DNA of 64,000 bases, taken from positions 310,001 to 374,000 of the forward strand of contig NZ_CP032695.1 of the NCBI RefSeq assembly GCF_003627755.1, written 5' to 3'. Source of the stretch: Rhizobium jaguaris (GTDB taxonomy: Bacteria; Pseudomonadota; Alphaproteobacteria; Rhizobiales; Rhizobiaceae). The notes beneath the pieces were generated by a model that ran no database searches, was not told the DNA's origin, and worked only from the letters and a program-made list of their open reading frames with translations. Position 1 is the first letter of the stretch, and the number at the start of each line of letters is the position of its first letter. Positions 17,334 through 26,473 of the stretch are shown here, one piece after another. The position numbers and the translations under genes are program-made.

Positions 17334-18868
17334 TGATGACGGCGCTGACAGATCTCGGCCAGGGATTCGTGGTCGCATTGCAGCCCTACAATCTGCTGAT
17401 GTGCTTCCTCGGCATCCTGCTCGGCAACATCGTCGGCGTCCTGCCGGGAATGGGCGTCATGGCTGCGATCTCGATCCTGCTGCCGCTCACCTTCGGCATG
17501 AGTCCGGTGGCGACGATCCTGATGTTGGCCGGCATCTATTATGGTGCCCAATATGGTGGCGCGATCTGCTCGATCCTCTTGAACCTGCCCTGCCATCCAC
17601 CTCACGCCGTCACCTGTCTCGACGGTTTTCCGATGACCCAGCAGGGCAAGGGCGGAGTTGCGCTCGGCGTCACCATCATCGCCTCCTTCGTCGGCGCCTC
17701 CTTCGGCATTACCGAAATGATATTCCTGGCGCCGATGCTGGTGCGGGCCGCGCTGAATTTCGGTCCGGCGGAGATCTGTTCGCTCATGCTGCTCGGACTG
17801 ATTGCCGGCTCGACGCTCGCCAAGGGCTCGGCGCTGAAGGGCATCGCCATGACCACGTTAGGCCTGCTGCTCGGCATGGTCGGCACCGACGTCAACAGCG
17901 GCATTGCCCGCTTCGATTTCGGCTTGCTGCCGCTCGATAACGGCATCGAACTCGTCGCCCTCGCGCTTGGTCTGTTCGGCATCGCTGAGTTCATCAAGAG
18001 CGTCAACCGCATGGCGCCAGTCAACACCCGCTACACGAACGTCCGGATGCGCGATATGAAGCCGTCGCGCGCCGATTTCAGGAAGGCATTTTTCCCGATG
18101 GTCCGCGGTACACTGATTGGCAGCCTCTGCTCGCTGATCCCGGGAACCGGTCCGACCATCGCCTCCTTCGTCTCCTACGCGCTGGAGAAAAAGGTCTCGC
18201 GCACGCCGGAGCGCTTCGGCCATGGCGCCATCGAGGGCGTTGCCTGCCCGGAGGCTTCAACGCACTCCTCCGTCCAAGGCGATTTCATCCCGACCATGAG
18301 CCTCGGGATTCCCGGCGACGGCGTCATGGCCTTGTTGCTTGGTGCACTCATCATGGCCGGCATCACCCCGGGGCCGCAGCTCGTCAGCGAACATCCCGAT
18401 ATTTTCTGGGGCCTGATCGCCAGCTTCTGGATCGGCAATATTCTGCTGGTGATCCTGAACGTGCCGCTGATCGGCGTCTGGGTGAAGCTGCTCTCCATTC
18501 CCTACCGGCTGCTCTATCCCTGTGCGCTCTTCTTCATCTGCATCGGCGTCTACAGCGCCAATAACGATCTCTTCCAGGTCGGAGAGACCCTGGTCATCGG
18601 GCTTGCCGGTTACCTGCTCCTGTTTCTCGGCTTCCATCCGGCGCCGATCCTGCTGGGTTTCGTGTTGGGGCCGCGCTTCGAGGAGAATTTCCGGCGGGCG
18701 ATGCTGGTCTCCTACGGCGATCCGAAGATATTCCTGAGCCCGATCAGCGCCGTCATTCTCGGTCTCTGCGTCCTGCTGGTGGTTCTGCAGATCGTCTTCT
18801 GGCTGCGGCGCTTGCGCGCGGGCGATACCGCTGCCACCCCTAACAGTTCCCTCGTCGAGGCCGAATAG
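17333..18868 (+). CDS. tctA: tripartite tricarboxylate transporter, large membrane subunit (TctA)
   Basis: A 511-residue carrier with about 12 transmembrane segments. TctA signatures are clear: GNIVGVLPGMGVMAAISILLP in the first repeat and GSLCSLIPGTGPTIASFVSY in the second, plus YYGAQYGGAICSILLNLP and EASTHSSVQGDFIPTMSLGIPG. Translation starts inside the tctB stop. It imports a di- or tricarboxylate, probably the aldolase-pathway substrate of this island, with the binding protein encoded at 19813. The frame is open further upstream, but that region is tctB in another frame. Confidence 0.9.
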   Translation: MMTALTDLGQGFVVALQPYNLLMCFLGILLGNIVGVLPGMGVMAAISILLPLTFGMSPVATILMLAGIYYGAQYGGAICSILLNLPCHPPHAVTCLDGFPMTQQGKGGVALGVTIIASFVGASFGITEMIFLAPMLVRAALNFGPAEICSLMLLGLIAGSTLAKGSALKGIAMTTLGLLLGMVGTDVNSGIARFDFGLLPLDNGIELVALALGLFGIAEFIKSVNRMAPVNTRYTNVRMRDMKPSRADFRKAFFPMVRGTLIGSLCSLIPGTGPTIASFVSYALEKKVSRTPERFGHGAIEGVACPEASTHSSVQGDFIPTMSLGIPGDGVMALLLGALIMAGITPGPQLVSEHPDIFWGLIASFWIGNILLVILNVPLIGVWVKLLSIPYRLLYPCALFFICIGVYSANNDLFQVGETLVIGLAGYLLLFLGFHPAPILLGFVLGPRFEENFRRAMLVSYGDPKIFLSPISAVILGLCVLLVVLQIVFWLRRLRAGDTAATPNSSLVEAE

Positions 18869-18931
18869 CGGTTTGGCCAAACGTCCTCTTGCCGGAGCCT
18901 CAAGGCCCCGCATCAAAACGAAAGGTGTGAC

Positions 18932-19762
18932 ATGCCGACTTGGTTCATCACGGGTTGCTCCACCGGCTTCGGCCGCGAGATCGCTCTCAAAATTCTCTCG
19001 CGCGGCTGGCAGGCCGTCGTCACCGCGCGCAATCCGGCCGACGTTGCCGATATCGCCGCCATCAGCCCGGATCGATGCCTGGCGTTGCCCCTGGACGTCA
19101 AGGACAGGCGTTCGATCGACAGCGCGGTCGCAGCGGCAATCGATCGCTTCGGCAGCATCGACGTCCTGGTCAACAATGCCGGCTATGGATATCGCTCCGC
19201 CGTGGAGGAGGGCGAGGAGGAGGAGATCCGCACCGTCTTCGAGACCAATGTCTTTGGCTTGACCTTCGTCACCCAGGCGGTGCTGCCCCATATGCGCGCG
19301 CGCCGCCGCGGCCACATCGTCAATCTCTCATCAATTGCCGGCCGTATCGCCCAGCCGGGCTCGGGCTTCTATGCCGGAACCAAGTTCGCCGTCGAGGGCA
19401 TTTCCGATGCGCTGCGCAAGGAGCTGCAGCCGCTCGGCATCGGTGTGATGTTGGTGGAGCCGGGTGGCTTCCGCACCGATTTCGCCGGTCGCTCGCTGCG
19501 CCAGTCCAAGGAGCCCATAGCCGACTATGCGACCACCTCCGGCCTGCGTCGCCGGGAAAACAGCAGAATCGATGGCAATCAGCCTGGCGATCCCGTCCGT
19601 GCCGCCGAGGCCATCATCCAGGCAGTGCTGGCGGAGGCGCCGCCCTTCCGCCTGGTGCTCGGCGCCGATGCCAGCCGGCGGCTGCGGGACGAGCTGAAGG
19701 CACAGCTGCGCGAGCTGGAAGCGTGGCATCAGGTGGCGGTGGATGCCGATTTTCCTGTCTGA
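18932..19762 (+). CDS. short-chain dehydrogenase/reductase
   Basis: A 276-residue classical SDR. The nucleotide motif is FITGCSTGFGREIA, the structural motif is VLVNNAGYG, and the catalytic residues lie in LSSIAGRIAQPGSGFYAGTK (Ser, Tyr, Lys). An NADP or NAD preference cannot be settled by eye. It sits between tctA and the binding-protein gene in the same direction (63 bases after tctA), so it belongs to the carrier operon and probably oxidises or reduces the imported compound or its product. Confidence 0.86.
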   Translation: MPTWFITGCSTGFGREIALKILSRGWQAVVTARNPADVADIAAISPDRCLALPLDVKDRRSIDSAVAAAIDRFGSIDVLVNNAGYGYRSAVEEGEEEEIRTVFETNVFGLTFVTQAVLPHMRARRRGHIVNLSSIAGRIAQPGSGFYAGTKFAVEGISDALRKELQPLGIGVMLVEPGGFRTDFAGRSLRQSKEPIADYATTSGLRRRENSRIDGNQPGDPVRAAEAIIQAVLAEAPPFRLVLGADASRRLRDELKAQLRELEAWHQVAVDADFPV

Positions 19763-19812
19763 ACGGGGTTGCCGACGGTCGGCAGGAGCATAGATGAAGA
19801 AGGAGGAGGAGC

Positions 19813-20790
19813 ATGAAAAAACCTAGTCTATGGAGCGCAATCTGCGCGGCGGCGCTGGCTTTCGCGGCCGTTGCCGCCGAAGCGCAGGCGGCCGGCTGGC
19901 CGACAGGGCCGGTGAAGCTCATCGTGCCGCTCGCCGCCGGCGGATCGTCCGACATCGCCGCCCGCGCACTCGCGCAAGGCCTGTCGGCACGCTGGAAACA
20001 GCCGGTCGTGGTGGAGAACCGCACGGGCGGCTCGACCATCATCGCCGCGCAATATGTGCTGGGCCAGCCAGCCGACGGCTATACGCTCGATGTCTTTCCG
20101 ACGACGCATTCGATCAATCCCGGCGTCCGCTCATCCATGCCCTTCGATACGATGAAGGACTTCTCCTATGCGGCGATGTTCATGGACGCGCCGATGGCGA
20201 TCTTCGCCAATCCGAAATTTCCGGCAAGCTCGCTTGAGGAACTGATCGCTGAGGCGAAGAAGCATCCCGATCAGCCGATCCTATTCGCCTCGCCGGGCGT
20301 TGCCAGCGCCGGCCACATGGGCGGCGCTCTTCTGCAATCGCTGACCGGCATCAAGCTGCAGCATGTCGCCTATACCGGCAGCGCCACGGCACTTCCCGAC
20401 GTTCTGTCCGGCCGCGTGCCGCTGTTCATCACGCCGCTGACCGGGTTGACACAATATGTCGACAACGGCCAGCTCAAGCTGATCTCCGTCCTCGGCGCCG
20501 CCCGGGCCAAGCAATATCCCAATGTTGCGGCGGCCTCCGAGATCGTCCCCGGCCTCGTGGTTCGCGCCTTTACCGGCATTGCCGTTCGCGCCGGAACGTC
20601 GCCGGAGGTCATCCAGAAGATTGCCGACGACACGAAGGCCGTGGTCAATTCGCCGGAATATGCCCAAGTCAGCAACAGCGCCGGCTTCGTGCCCTGGGTG
20701 ACATCGCCCAAAGAGACGACGGATCTGATGCAGCACGAGGTCGATCAGTGGAAGCAGATCGCCGCCAAACAAGACATCCACGTGAAATGA
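19813..20790 (+). CDS. tctC: tripartite tricarboxylate transporter substrate-binding protein (TctC/Bug)
   Basis: A 325-residue periplasmic Bug-family receptor. A signal peptide (about 1-26, KKPSLWSAICAAALAFAAVA then AEAQA) is followed by GPVKLIVPLAAGGSSDIAAR, the hallmark ligand-binding strand, then VVENRTGGSTIIAAQYV and PDGY-like PADGYTL. It delivers a carboxylate to TctAB encoded just upstream. The ribosome site AGGAGGAG is excellent. The gene order B-A-SDR-C is unusual only for the inserted SDR. Confidence 0.9.
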   Translation: MKKPSLWSAICAAALAFAAVAAEAQAAGWPTGPVKLIVPLAAGGSSDIAARALAQGLSARWKQPVVVENRTGGSTIIAAQYVLGQPADGYTLDVFPTTHSINPGVRSSMPFDTMKDFSYAAMFMDAPMAIFANPKFPASSLEELIAEAKKHPDQPILFASPGVASAGHMGGALLQSLTGIKLQHVAYTGSATALPDVLSGRVPLFITPLTGLTQYVDNGQLKLISVLGAARAKQYPNVAAASEIVPGLVVRAFTGIAVRAGTSPEVIQKIADDTKAVVNSPEYAQVSNSAGFVPWVTSPKETTDLMQHEVDQWKQIAAKQDIHVK

Positions 20791-20804
20791 GGTTTCCCTA
20801 TCCC

Positions 20805-21161
20805 ATGACAGTTGAATCGGAACTCCGCGAGGCCGAACGAGCGCTCTACGCCGCGATGGTCCGCAAGGATACCGCGGCCCTGGAGACCATGCTCCATGAC
20901 GACCTTATCTTCGTCCATTCGACGGCGCTGGTGGAGGGTTGTCCAACCTATCTCGCCAGCGTGGCAGCCAATCGCTATCGCTATGAAAGTATCGTGCCGC
21001 GCCCCGGCGGCATCATCCGGCTCTTCGACGATTTCGCCCTGATGAGCGGCGAGGTCGATATGAACACGACCCTGCATGTGCAAGTCGTGCTCGGCTGGGT
21101 GCGTAAGGATGGTCGGTGGCAGCTGGTGCTCCGGCATGCGGCCCGCATCCCCGAAGCCTAG
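20805..21161 (+). CDS. DUF4440/NTF2-like protein
   Basis: A 118-residue NTF2-fold protein: SELREAERALYAAMVRKDTAALETMLHDDLIFVHS is the typical opening of the DUF4440 family, and HVQVVLGWVRKDGRWQLVLRHAARIP the closing strands. The start chosen follows GAGG; an alternative ATG at 20787 overlaps the tctC stop (ATGA) and would add six residues. It is the last gene of the tct operon. Function unknown; a small isomerase/dehydratase or binding role is possible. Confidence 0.68.
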   Translation: MTVESELREAERALYAAMVRKDTAALETMLHDDLIFVHSTALVEGCPTYLASVAANRYRYESIVPRPGGIIRLFDDFALMSGEVDMNTTLHVQVVLGWVRKDGRWQLVLRHAARIPEA

Positions 21162-21484
21162 AGCGGAAGCGTATCCGGCGATAGCGACGCAGGAGTGGCC
21201 TGGCCTCGGTTCGCGTGGCTACGCCGACCGAGGCGATCGCGTCCCGCTTTCATTGAGGTCCGCCAGCGAAGACATCGAGCTTGGACGTTACTTTGCAGAA
21301 AGTGTGTTTATTCGTTCGAGCCCTCGGGCAAATCCTTCGAGAGCAATGGAAAGTTGTATGGGTTTGTCACCCCCGCTCGATGTGGTCGTCAGTTTCAGGA
21401 CGGTCGTCTGCCGCCAACTTGGGGCGCTTGTTCGCGAGGTACCATGGCTGTGTTCGGTCGACTTTGTTTCCTTGTGCTCGCCAG
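21162..21484. other. intergenic stretch without a recognised gene
   Basis: 323 bases between convergent units (tct operon and the DUF3237 gene). Several short frames are open, but none looks like a protein. No clear terminator hairpin or repeat seen. Confidence 0.5.
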
Positions 21485-21970
21485 TCAAAGGACTTGGAAG
21501 ATATTGTAGATCGGCCCGCTCGGCGGTCGATAGCCAGTGCCAACAGCCACAATGCGGTTCAACCAACCGTATTCGTCTGAGCCCGTCTGGAAGATCGGAT
21601 TGATGCGAAAATAATATTCGTCCGCCTCCACCGGCGCGCCTTGCGCAAGACGTGCGAGCACTTCTGCCGGTCCAGCCCGGACTCCCTGGTACGTCATGCC
21701 AATGAGAGCTCCGTCATCCGTTTCCAACACGACGCGGCAATCCAGCCGCACGGTTCCGTCGGCGAGGACCTGCTGCCAGTCGCTGCCTCCTTCGAGGACC
21801 CGGCCCTTCAGCTGTTTTCCCTCAAAACGCCCGCCGCCCACAATACCGACCACGCTGGGGCCAGCTTCAGCTCCCACTTTTTGGGCGGCTGCGATGTTCA
21901 TTTCGACGGCGAAGAGCGGCGTGACACGGAGCGATTTCAGCGGCTCGGGAACGAAGATCGAAGATGACAT
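21485..21970 (-). CDS. DUF3237 family protein
   Basis: A 161-residue protein with the beta-barrel pattern of DUF3237: a short lead, LFAVEMNIAAAQ, then GRFEGKQLKGRVLEGGSDWQQVLADGTVRLDCRVVLETDDGA in pieces, and the closing YYFRINPIFQTGSDEYGWLN. Members are common in aromatic-degradation neighbourhoods but lack an assigned reaction. It is 185 bases downstream of the LysR gene on the same strand, so it may be the last gene of the catechol operon or have its own promoter. Confidence 0.75.
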   Translation of the reverse strand: MSSSIFVPEPLKSLRVTPLFAVEMNIAAAQKVGAEAGPSVVGIVGGGRFEGKQLKGRVLEGGSDWQQVLADGTVRLDCRVVLETDDGALIGMTYQGVRAGPAEVLARLAQGAPVEADEYYFRINPIFQTGSDEYGWLNRIVAVGTGYRPPSGPIYNIFQVL

Positions 21971-22155
21971 GGCTTGGCTTTCTGGTAGGGCCCGCCGTTC
22001 CGGCGGCCGGTGGCGCTCTTGATCGATGCGGTTCAGGTAAATGGAAAGAGTGCGAAGGGATCACTTACCGGAAACATGTGCTCGGGCATCAAGTCGTCAA
22101 GTTCGACGTTACTTTCTTATCACGCGAGTGCTGACCGCTTTGGGTCAGACGATCC

Positions 22156-23064
22156 TCATGGCTCCCTGCGCTTGATCGCGCTCGCGCGCGCATAGCGGCG
22201 CGCGATGTCCAGGAAATTGCGAAGCTGCGGCGAGCGATTGTCCAGCCGGTAATTCACCGAGAGCGTGGTGCCTGGATTGGGACCGGAATATTTCCGATAG
22301 CTGACGCCGGCGCGCTGCGTCGTCGATACCGATTCCGGCACCAGCGATACGCCGACGCCGACGGAAACTAGACCTATCGCTGTCTGATAATCCATGGCCA
22401 TGACCGTTCTTACGGCGTCAAGACCAGCTTCATCGCAGATCTTCAGTACATAGTCGGCGAAGCTCGGCCGTGGGTTGTGTGGATAGAGTATGAACGTCTC
22501 GTTGCTGAGATCGGCAAGCTTCGGCACCGCTTGAGCGTTGAATGGCGAATTGTCCGGCAGAGCCAATATCAGAGGTTCCTGGTGGAGAAACTCCGACTTG
22601 ACCTCATCATCCTTGATGGACGGTCGAGCGATGGCGATATCGATTTCGCGCTGAATCAGCGCACGCTTGAGTTCGGCGTTGTTCATGGCCGACAACACCA
22701 GATCAACGTCAGCATAGTGAGAGCGGTACGATTTGATCAGGTTCGGCAGTATTCCGTGCGTAGACGATCCCACAAAGGCGATACGAAGGCGCCCCTCGCT
22801 GCCGCTGCCGATGCGGCGGACCTCCGAGAAAATGCTATCCAGGTTCGCGAAGACCTCGCGAGTGCGCTCCAACAACAGCTGGCCGGCTTGTGTCAACCGA
22901 ATCTGGCTGCGGCTGCGGTCGAAGAGGAGGGCGCCGATTTCCTTTTCAAGCTGGCTGATTTGGCGGCTGAGCGGCGGCTGGGCCATATCGAGGCGAGCCG
23001 CCGCCCTGCCGAAATGAAGTTCTTCGGCGACTGCAATGAAATATCTAAGCCGCTTCAGTTCCAA
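22156..23064 (-). CDS. LysR-family regulator of the catechol cluster
   Basis: A 302-residue LTTR with normal architecture: winged helix MELKRLRYFIAVAEELHFGR then LDMAQPPLSRQISQLEKEIG, and an effector domain from about residue 90. The CatR/BenM-like helix-turn-helix and the neighbouring ortho-cleavage genes suggest muconate or a related pathway acid as inducer. The start overlaps the upstream hydrolase gene by 20 bases, so it is co-transcribed with its presumed targets and is probably autoregulated through the dyad at 26474. Confidence 0.87.
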   Translation of the reverse strand: MELKRLRYFIAVAEELHFGRAAARLDMAQPPLSRQISQLEKEIGALLFDRSRSQIRLTQAGQLLLERTREVFANLDSIFSEVRRIGSGSEGRLRIAFVGSSTHGILPNLIKSYRSHYADVDLVLSAMNNAELKRALIQREIDIAIARPSIKDDEVKSEFLHQEPLILALPDNSPFNAQAVPKLADLSNETFILYPHNPRPSFADYVLKICDEAGLDAVRTVMAMDYQTAIGLVSVGVGVSLVPESVSTTQRAGVSYRKYSGPNPGTTLSVNYRLDNRSPQLRNFLDIARRYARASAIKRREP

Positions 23065-23920
23065 CGGCGGATTTTCCTCTCATGACGATGTCCAGCGCCC
23101 GCTCAAAATAGGGGCGAAAGCGGGCCGGATTTTCGCTCATCGGAAAATGGCCGAGTTCACTCATAATCTCAAGAGTGGAGCCGGGGATCGCCTTGTGCGT
23201 TCGCGTCGCATCCTCGGGCGTGCAGGTGAGGTCGTATTCGCCGCACAGTATGTGAACGGGTGTTTGGCGCGTATCGATCCTGCCGATATTGGCGATAAGG
23301 CTATCGTCCTTGGTATAAAAGCTGAGATCACCGCGGAAGACGCCCGGGCCGGATTGCATGAACATCCAGAGCGTATTCCAGCGTTCGGCGCTTGGAGCAT
23401 GTGGTGCGATGTTGGCGGAAACGAGCGCTGCCCCCATTTCACCGCCATGGGCGTCAGGGCGGTGGAACCAGTCGATATCGTACCACGCCGGCTGAAAATC
23501 AGAGGCTTCGATCGCCACGAAGCCTTTAAAGTGCGAGGGATGGAGTGCTGCAAGCTGCAGCGCAATGCGCCCGCCCATGGAGCAGCCGACCAGGATCAGG
23601 TCTTCAAGTCCAAGCCCTTCGATCACACCAAGCACGGTTTCGATATAGTGATCCGTGGTCAGGAGATATTCCTCGGTCTCGAAACCCTCGGGCGGCAGCG
23701 ATTTGCCGTGCCAGGGCATATCGAAGGCAATGAAGCGGTAGTTCTCGCCAAATTGCGGGTCGGCGAGGATGTGTCGCCATTGACGCGTGTCGGCGCCCGC
23801 TGTGTGCAGGCAGACGACGGGCTGCCCGCGCCCGCACTCCTCGAAATAGATGCGATGAGCCCGGCCGCCGATTTCAATGTTGAGATAGCGCCCGACGATG
23901 GGATCTATGGTAGCGGTCAT
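23045..23920 (-). CDS. alpha/beta hydrolase
   Basis: A 291-residue alpha/beta-fold hydrolase. Oxyanion segment VVCLHTAGADTRQW, nucleophile Ser114 in VGCSMGG, acid Asp230 in CGEYDLTC, and His258 in SELGHFPM form the expected triad; a cap domain lies about 140-205. By position it may act as the enol-lactone hydrolase of the ortho-cleavage pathway (PcaD role) or open another lactone or ester. It overlaps both neighbours (4 bases upstream, 20 downstream). The residue before the nucleophile is Cys where many homologs have a different small residue. Confidence 0.8.
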   Translation of the reverse strand: MTATIDPIVGRYLNIEIGGRAHRIYFEECGRGQPVVCLHTAGADTRQWRHILADPQFGENYRFIAFDMPWHGKSLPPEGFETEEYLLTTDHYIETVLGVIEGLGLEDLILVGCSMGGRIALQLAALHPSHFKGFVAIEASDFQPAWYDIDWFHRPDAHGGEMGAALVSANIAPHAPSAERWNTLWMFMQSGPGVFRGDLSFYTKDDSLIANIGRIDTRQTPVHILCGEYDLTCTPEDATRTHKAIPGSTLEIMSELGHFPMSENPARFRPYFERALDIVMRGKSAVGTEAA

Positions 23921-24309
23921 GCTGTCTGCTCCTCCCGCGGAATAGCCAGGATTTCCTTGAAGAAACGCAGGTTTTTCACAAGGTTCAGAATATCCCCGTC
24001 AATACGCGCGCGCCCAAGCTTGACCAGGCCGAAAATGTCATGGAAACCCGGCGCCGGCAGTTTCTGCCAGAAGCGCTCGAGCGCATCGGCGTCCATGCGG
24101 ATCGCGAAGCGCCATGGTATCTTGCGATTGCGGCCCTGCGCGATCTTTTCGATATGGCCCCGATGGAAGGTCAGGTAAAAGCACTCCTCGCCGATTTCGA
24201 TGAGTACCGTTTCGCTTAATAGGCAGCCCATGCGCAGAAGGTGCGGCTTGCTTTCGAGCCGCTTTGCGATGTGTTCCATTTTGGCAAGGTAATGCGCCGC
24301 ACTTTCCAC
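23917..24309 (-). CDS. small SCP2-like protein of unknown function
   Basis: A 130-residue protein. The middle part (CLLSETVLIEIGEECFYLTFHRGHIEKI, then WRFAIRMDADALERFWQKLPAPGFHDIFGLVKLGRARIDGDILNL in pieces) fits the sterol-carrier-protein-2 fold: a strand pair followed by a helix and a G-x-A/R-x-x-G-D pattern. No signal peptide. It lies between the cycloisomerase (3-base gap) and the hydrolase (4-base overlap), where a muconolactone isomerase gene would be expected. Family assignment is moderate; any catalytic role is a hypothesis. Confidence 0.6.
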   Translation of the reverse strand: MESAAHYLAKMEHIAKRLESKPHLLRMGCLLSETVLIEIGEECFYLTFHRGHIEKIAQGRNRKIPWRFAIRMDADALERFWQKLPAPGFHDIFGLVKLGRARIDGDILNLVKNLRFFKEILAIPREEQTA

Positions 24310-24312
24310 GGT

Positions 24313-25485
24313 TCAGGCTCCAGTTCGCGTCAAATGTTTGATCCGGTCCTCATCGAGAATGAGACCCAGACCGGGACCTTCCGGCAGGTGAACTTCGAAA
24401 TTGCGATATGTCGGACCTGACAGCACCAGGTCATTGACAAGGATTTTCGGACCGAAATGCTCCGTGCCCCACTCCATTTTCGGCAATGTCGAGAAGACCG
24501 CGAGGTGCGCGGCAGCGCCAATGCCGCTTTCGAGCAAGCAGCCGCCATAAAGCTCCATGCCAAAAGCGCTCGCGACCGCAGCGGCGCGCTTGAGTTCCAG
24601 CAGGCCGCCGCTCTTGACGAGCTTCAGCGAAATCACGCTTCCAGCTCCGAAAGATCCCGCTCGCGCGATATCGGCTGTTGTAAACACCGCTTCATCGACC
24701 ATGACGGGGATCGGGGTACGGGCGGCGATGCGCGCCAACTGCTCCATCTGTGCGGCCGGAAGCGGCTGCTCGATGAGGCTGACATCGAGCTCCTCCAATG
24801 CCGGCAACCAACGTATGGCGGTCGCCTCGCTCCAGGCTTGGTTGACGTCAACGATGATCTCGACATCGGCCCCGAGCGCGCTTCGGATCTTCCGAAGACG
24901 CTCTATGTCCATTCTAGGGTCGGCAAAGCCCATCTTGATCTTGAAGCGGCGGTGTTCCGCACGCTCGAGTTTAGCCTTGGCTTCCACGATCTCCTGATCC
25001 GCGTCTCCAGATGCCAGCGCCCAGATCACTGAAAAGCTTGTCCGCACCGAGCCCCCGAGAAGTGCCGTGGCGGGTAATCCGAGCGATTTGCCGACCGCGT
25101 CGAAGGTTGCCGCCTCGATCGCCGCTTTGGCGGCATTGTTTCTGCTTGCAGCCTTGCTTAGGCGGATCGCATTGTCTTCGAAACAGGATGCCGGACGGCC
25201 GACCAGGGCGGGGGCGAGATAGGCGTCGATCACCGACTTGATCGACTCGACGCTCTCTTCGGCCCAGCGCGGGCCCCCCAAGGTTGACGCCTCGCCATAG
25301 CCCTCGACACCGTTTTCGAGCATTACACGCACCAGAACGAAATTCTGGCACGAGATCTCGGTGTTTGAGAGCTTATGCCTGCGCAGCGTGGGGGCATCGA
25401 TGATCGATGAGGTCACACTGCGGATGGCGAGATCGCGCCAGGACGCGGTCTCATCAAGCAGGGCGATTGGTTCTGCAAGGGACAT
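24313..25485 (-). CDS. muconate cycloisomerase-like enolase-superfamily enzyme
   Basis: A 390-residue member of the mandelate racemase/muconate lactonising enzyme group. Numbering from the chosen start, the catalytic lysine pair is K182-x-K184 (RRFKIKMG), metal ligands are Asp213 (VDVNQAW), Glu239 (LIEQPL) and Asp264 (VDEA), and the opposing base is Lys288 (SLKLVKSGG), the arrangement of true cycloisomerases. It would convert cis,cis-muconate to muconolactone. The frame starts 14 codons earlier (25527), but ATG 25485 has GGAGTG upstream. It lies 57 bases after the dioxygenase gene. Confidence 0.84.
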   Translation of the reverse strand: MSLAEPIALLDETASWRDLAIRSVTSSIIDAPTLRRHKLSNTEISCQNFVLVRVMLENGVEGYGEASTLGGPRWAEESVESIKSVIDAYLAPALVGRPASCFEDNAIRLSKAASRNNAAKAAIEAATFDAVGKSLGLPATALLGGSVRTSFSVIWALASGDADQEIVEAKAKLERAEHRRFKIKMGFADPRMDIERLRKIRSALGADVEIIVDVNQAWSEATAIRWLPALEELDVSLIEQPLPAAQMEQLARIAARTPIPVMVDEAVFTTADIARAGSFGAGSVISLKLVKSGGLLELKRAAAVASAFGMELYGGCLLESGIGAAAHLAVFSTLPKMEWGTEHFGPKILVNDLVLSGPTYRNFEVHLPEGPGLGLILDEDRIKHLTRTGA

Positions 25486-25542
25486 ACCCAATTTCACTCC
25501 AACATCGGGGGAGGAAGCCGCACCCATGGCGCGGCAGAGTTC

Positions 25543-26406
25543 TTATTCCGCGGCCATCACTAAGGCTGCAGGTTTCAGGACAAAGTCGAACTCCATGACG
25601 AAATCTGTTTTCGAGCCGGCAGGGGCCTTTTTCAGTTCGCCAATCAGATCCGTCTTCACGGCGAAGACGGAATCATTGTCGAGATACTTGGTCTCGGAAT
25701 CGAATATCTGTGAGATGAGAGGGCGATAGCCTTCCTTGCTGATCATGAAGTGAATATGGCCGGGCCGCCATGGGTGATGCCCCATGTAATTCAGCAGTTC
25801 ACCCGCAGCCCCGTCATAGGGGATTGGATAGGGCACCGGACGGATGCCGACGAACGAATAATGGCCGTTGACGTCCGTGTGAAAGCGACCGCGCAGATTA
25901 TAATCCGGCTGGTCGGGATCTTGTTGCTCGTAGAGGCCGTTGGGTGCGTCCTCCCAGACGTCGATGACGGCTCCGGCAAGCGGGGCACCGTCAGTCCCGT
26001 GAATGCGTCCTTGGACGAGGACTGTCTCCTGATCCGGAAAATCCTTCTGGATGATCGAAGCGCCATTTGGCAGGACGGGCGGATTTTCCCGATAAAAGGG
26101 CCCGAGCACGGTTGAACGGCTTTCGCCATCGGTGACCGGATGATCGATCATGTCGACCAGGACCTCGATCCCGAGGATATCGCTGATAAGAATGAATTCG
26201 TTGCGATTGTCGTCGGAGATGTCGCCGGCCCGGCGTAGGAACTCGCAGGCTTCCAGCCACTCTGCATGCGTGATCTTCACTTCCTTGCAGAAGTTATGGG
26301 CATGATGGATGAGGCTCGTCAGGATTTCACGGCGGCGCGGCGAGATTTCCTCCGCAAGTGCGGAGATAACCACGTCTGAGATGTTGTCGACTGTAACGTT
26401 TCGCAT
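25543..26406 (-). CDS. intradiol ring-cleavage dioxygenase (catechol 1,2-dioxygenase-like)
   Basis: A 287-residue non-haem Fe(III) dioxygenase. An N-terminal helical dimerisation domain (1-100) precedes the catalytic beta sandwich. Iron ligands are Tyr159 (PNGLYEQQ), Tyr197 (PIPYDGAAG), His217 and His219 (RPGHIHF). Cleaves catechol or a substituted catechol or hydroxyquinol between the hydroxyls to a cis,cis-muconate. The following muconate cycloisomerase gene favours catechol over hydroxyquinol. First gene of the leftward operon; AGGAAGAC precedes the ATG, and a LysR-type dyad lies 68 bases upstream. Confidence 0.87.
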   Translation of the reverse strand: MRNVTVDNISDVVISALAEEISPRRREILTSLIHHAHNFCKEVKITHAEWLEACEFLRRAGDISDDNRNEFILISDILGIEVLVDMIDHPVTDGESRSTVLGPFYRENPPVLPNGASIIQKDFPDQETVLVQGRIHGTDGAPLAGAVIDVWEDAPNGLYEQQDPDQPDYNLRGRFHTDVNGHYSFVGIRPVPYPIPYDGAAGELLNYMGHHPWRPGHIHFMISKEGYRPLISQIFDSETKYLDNDSVFAVKTDLIGELKKAPAGSKTDFVMEFDFVLKPAALVMAAE

Positions 26407-26473
26407 GTCTTCCTCCCAATGCGGTCGATAGACCTATTGGTGCGCCGACGGGCCCGGAAGCTCAATGCTCGAA

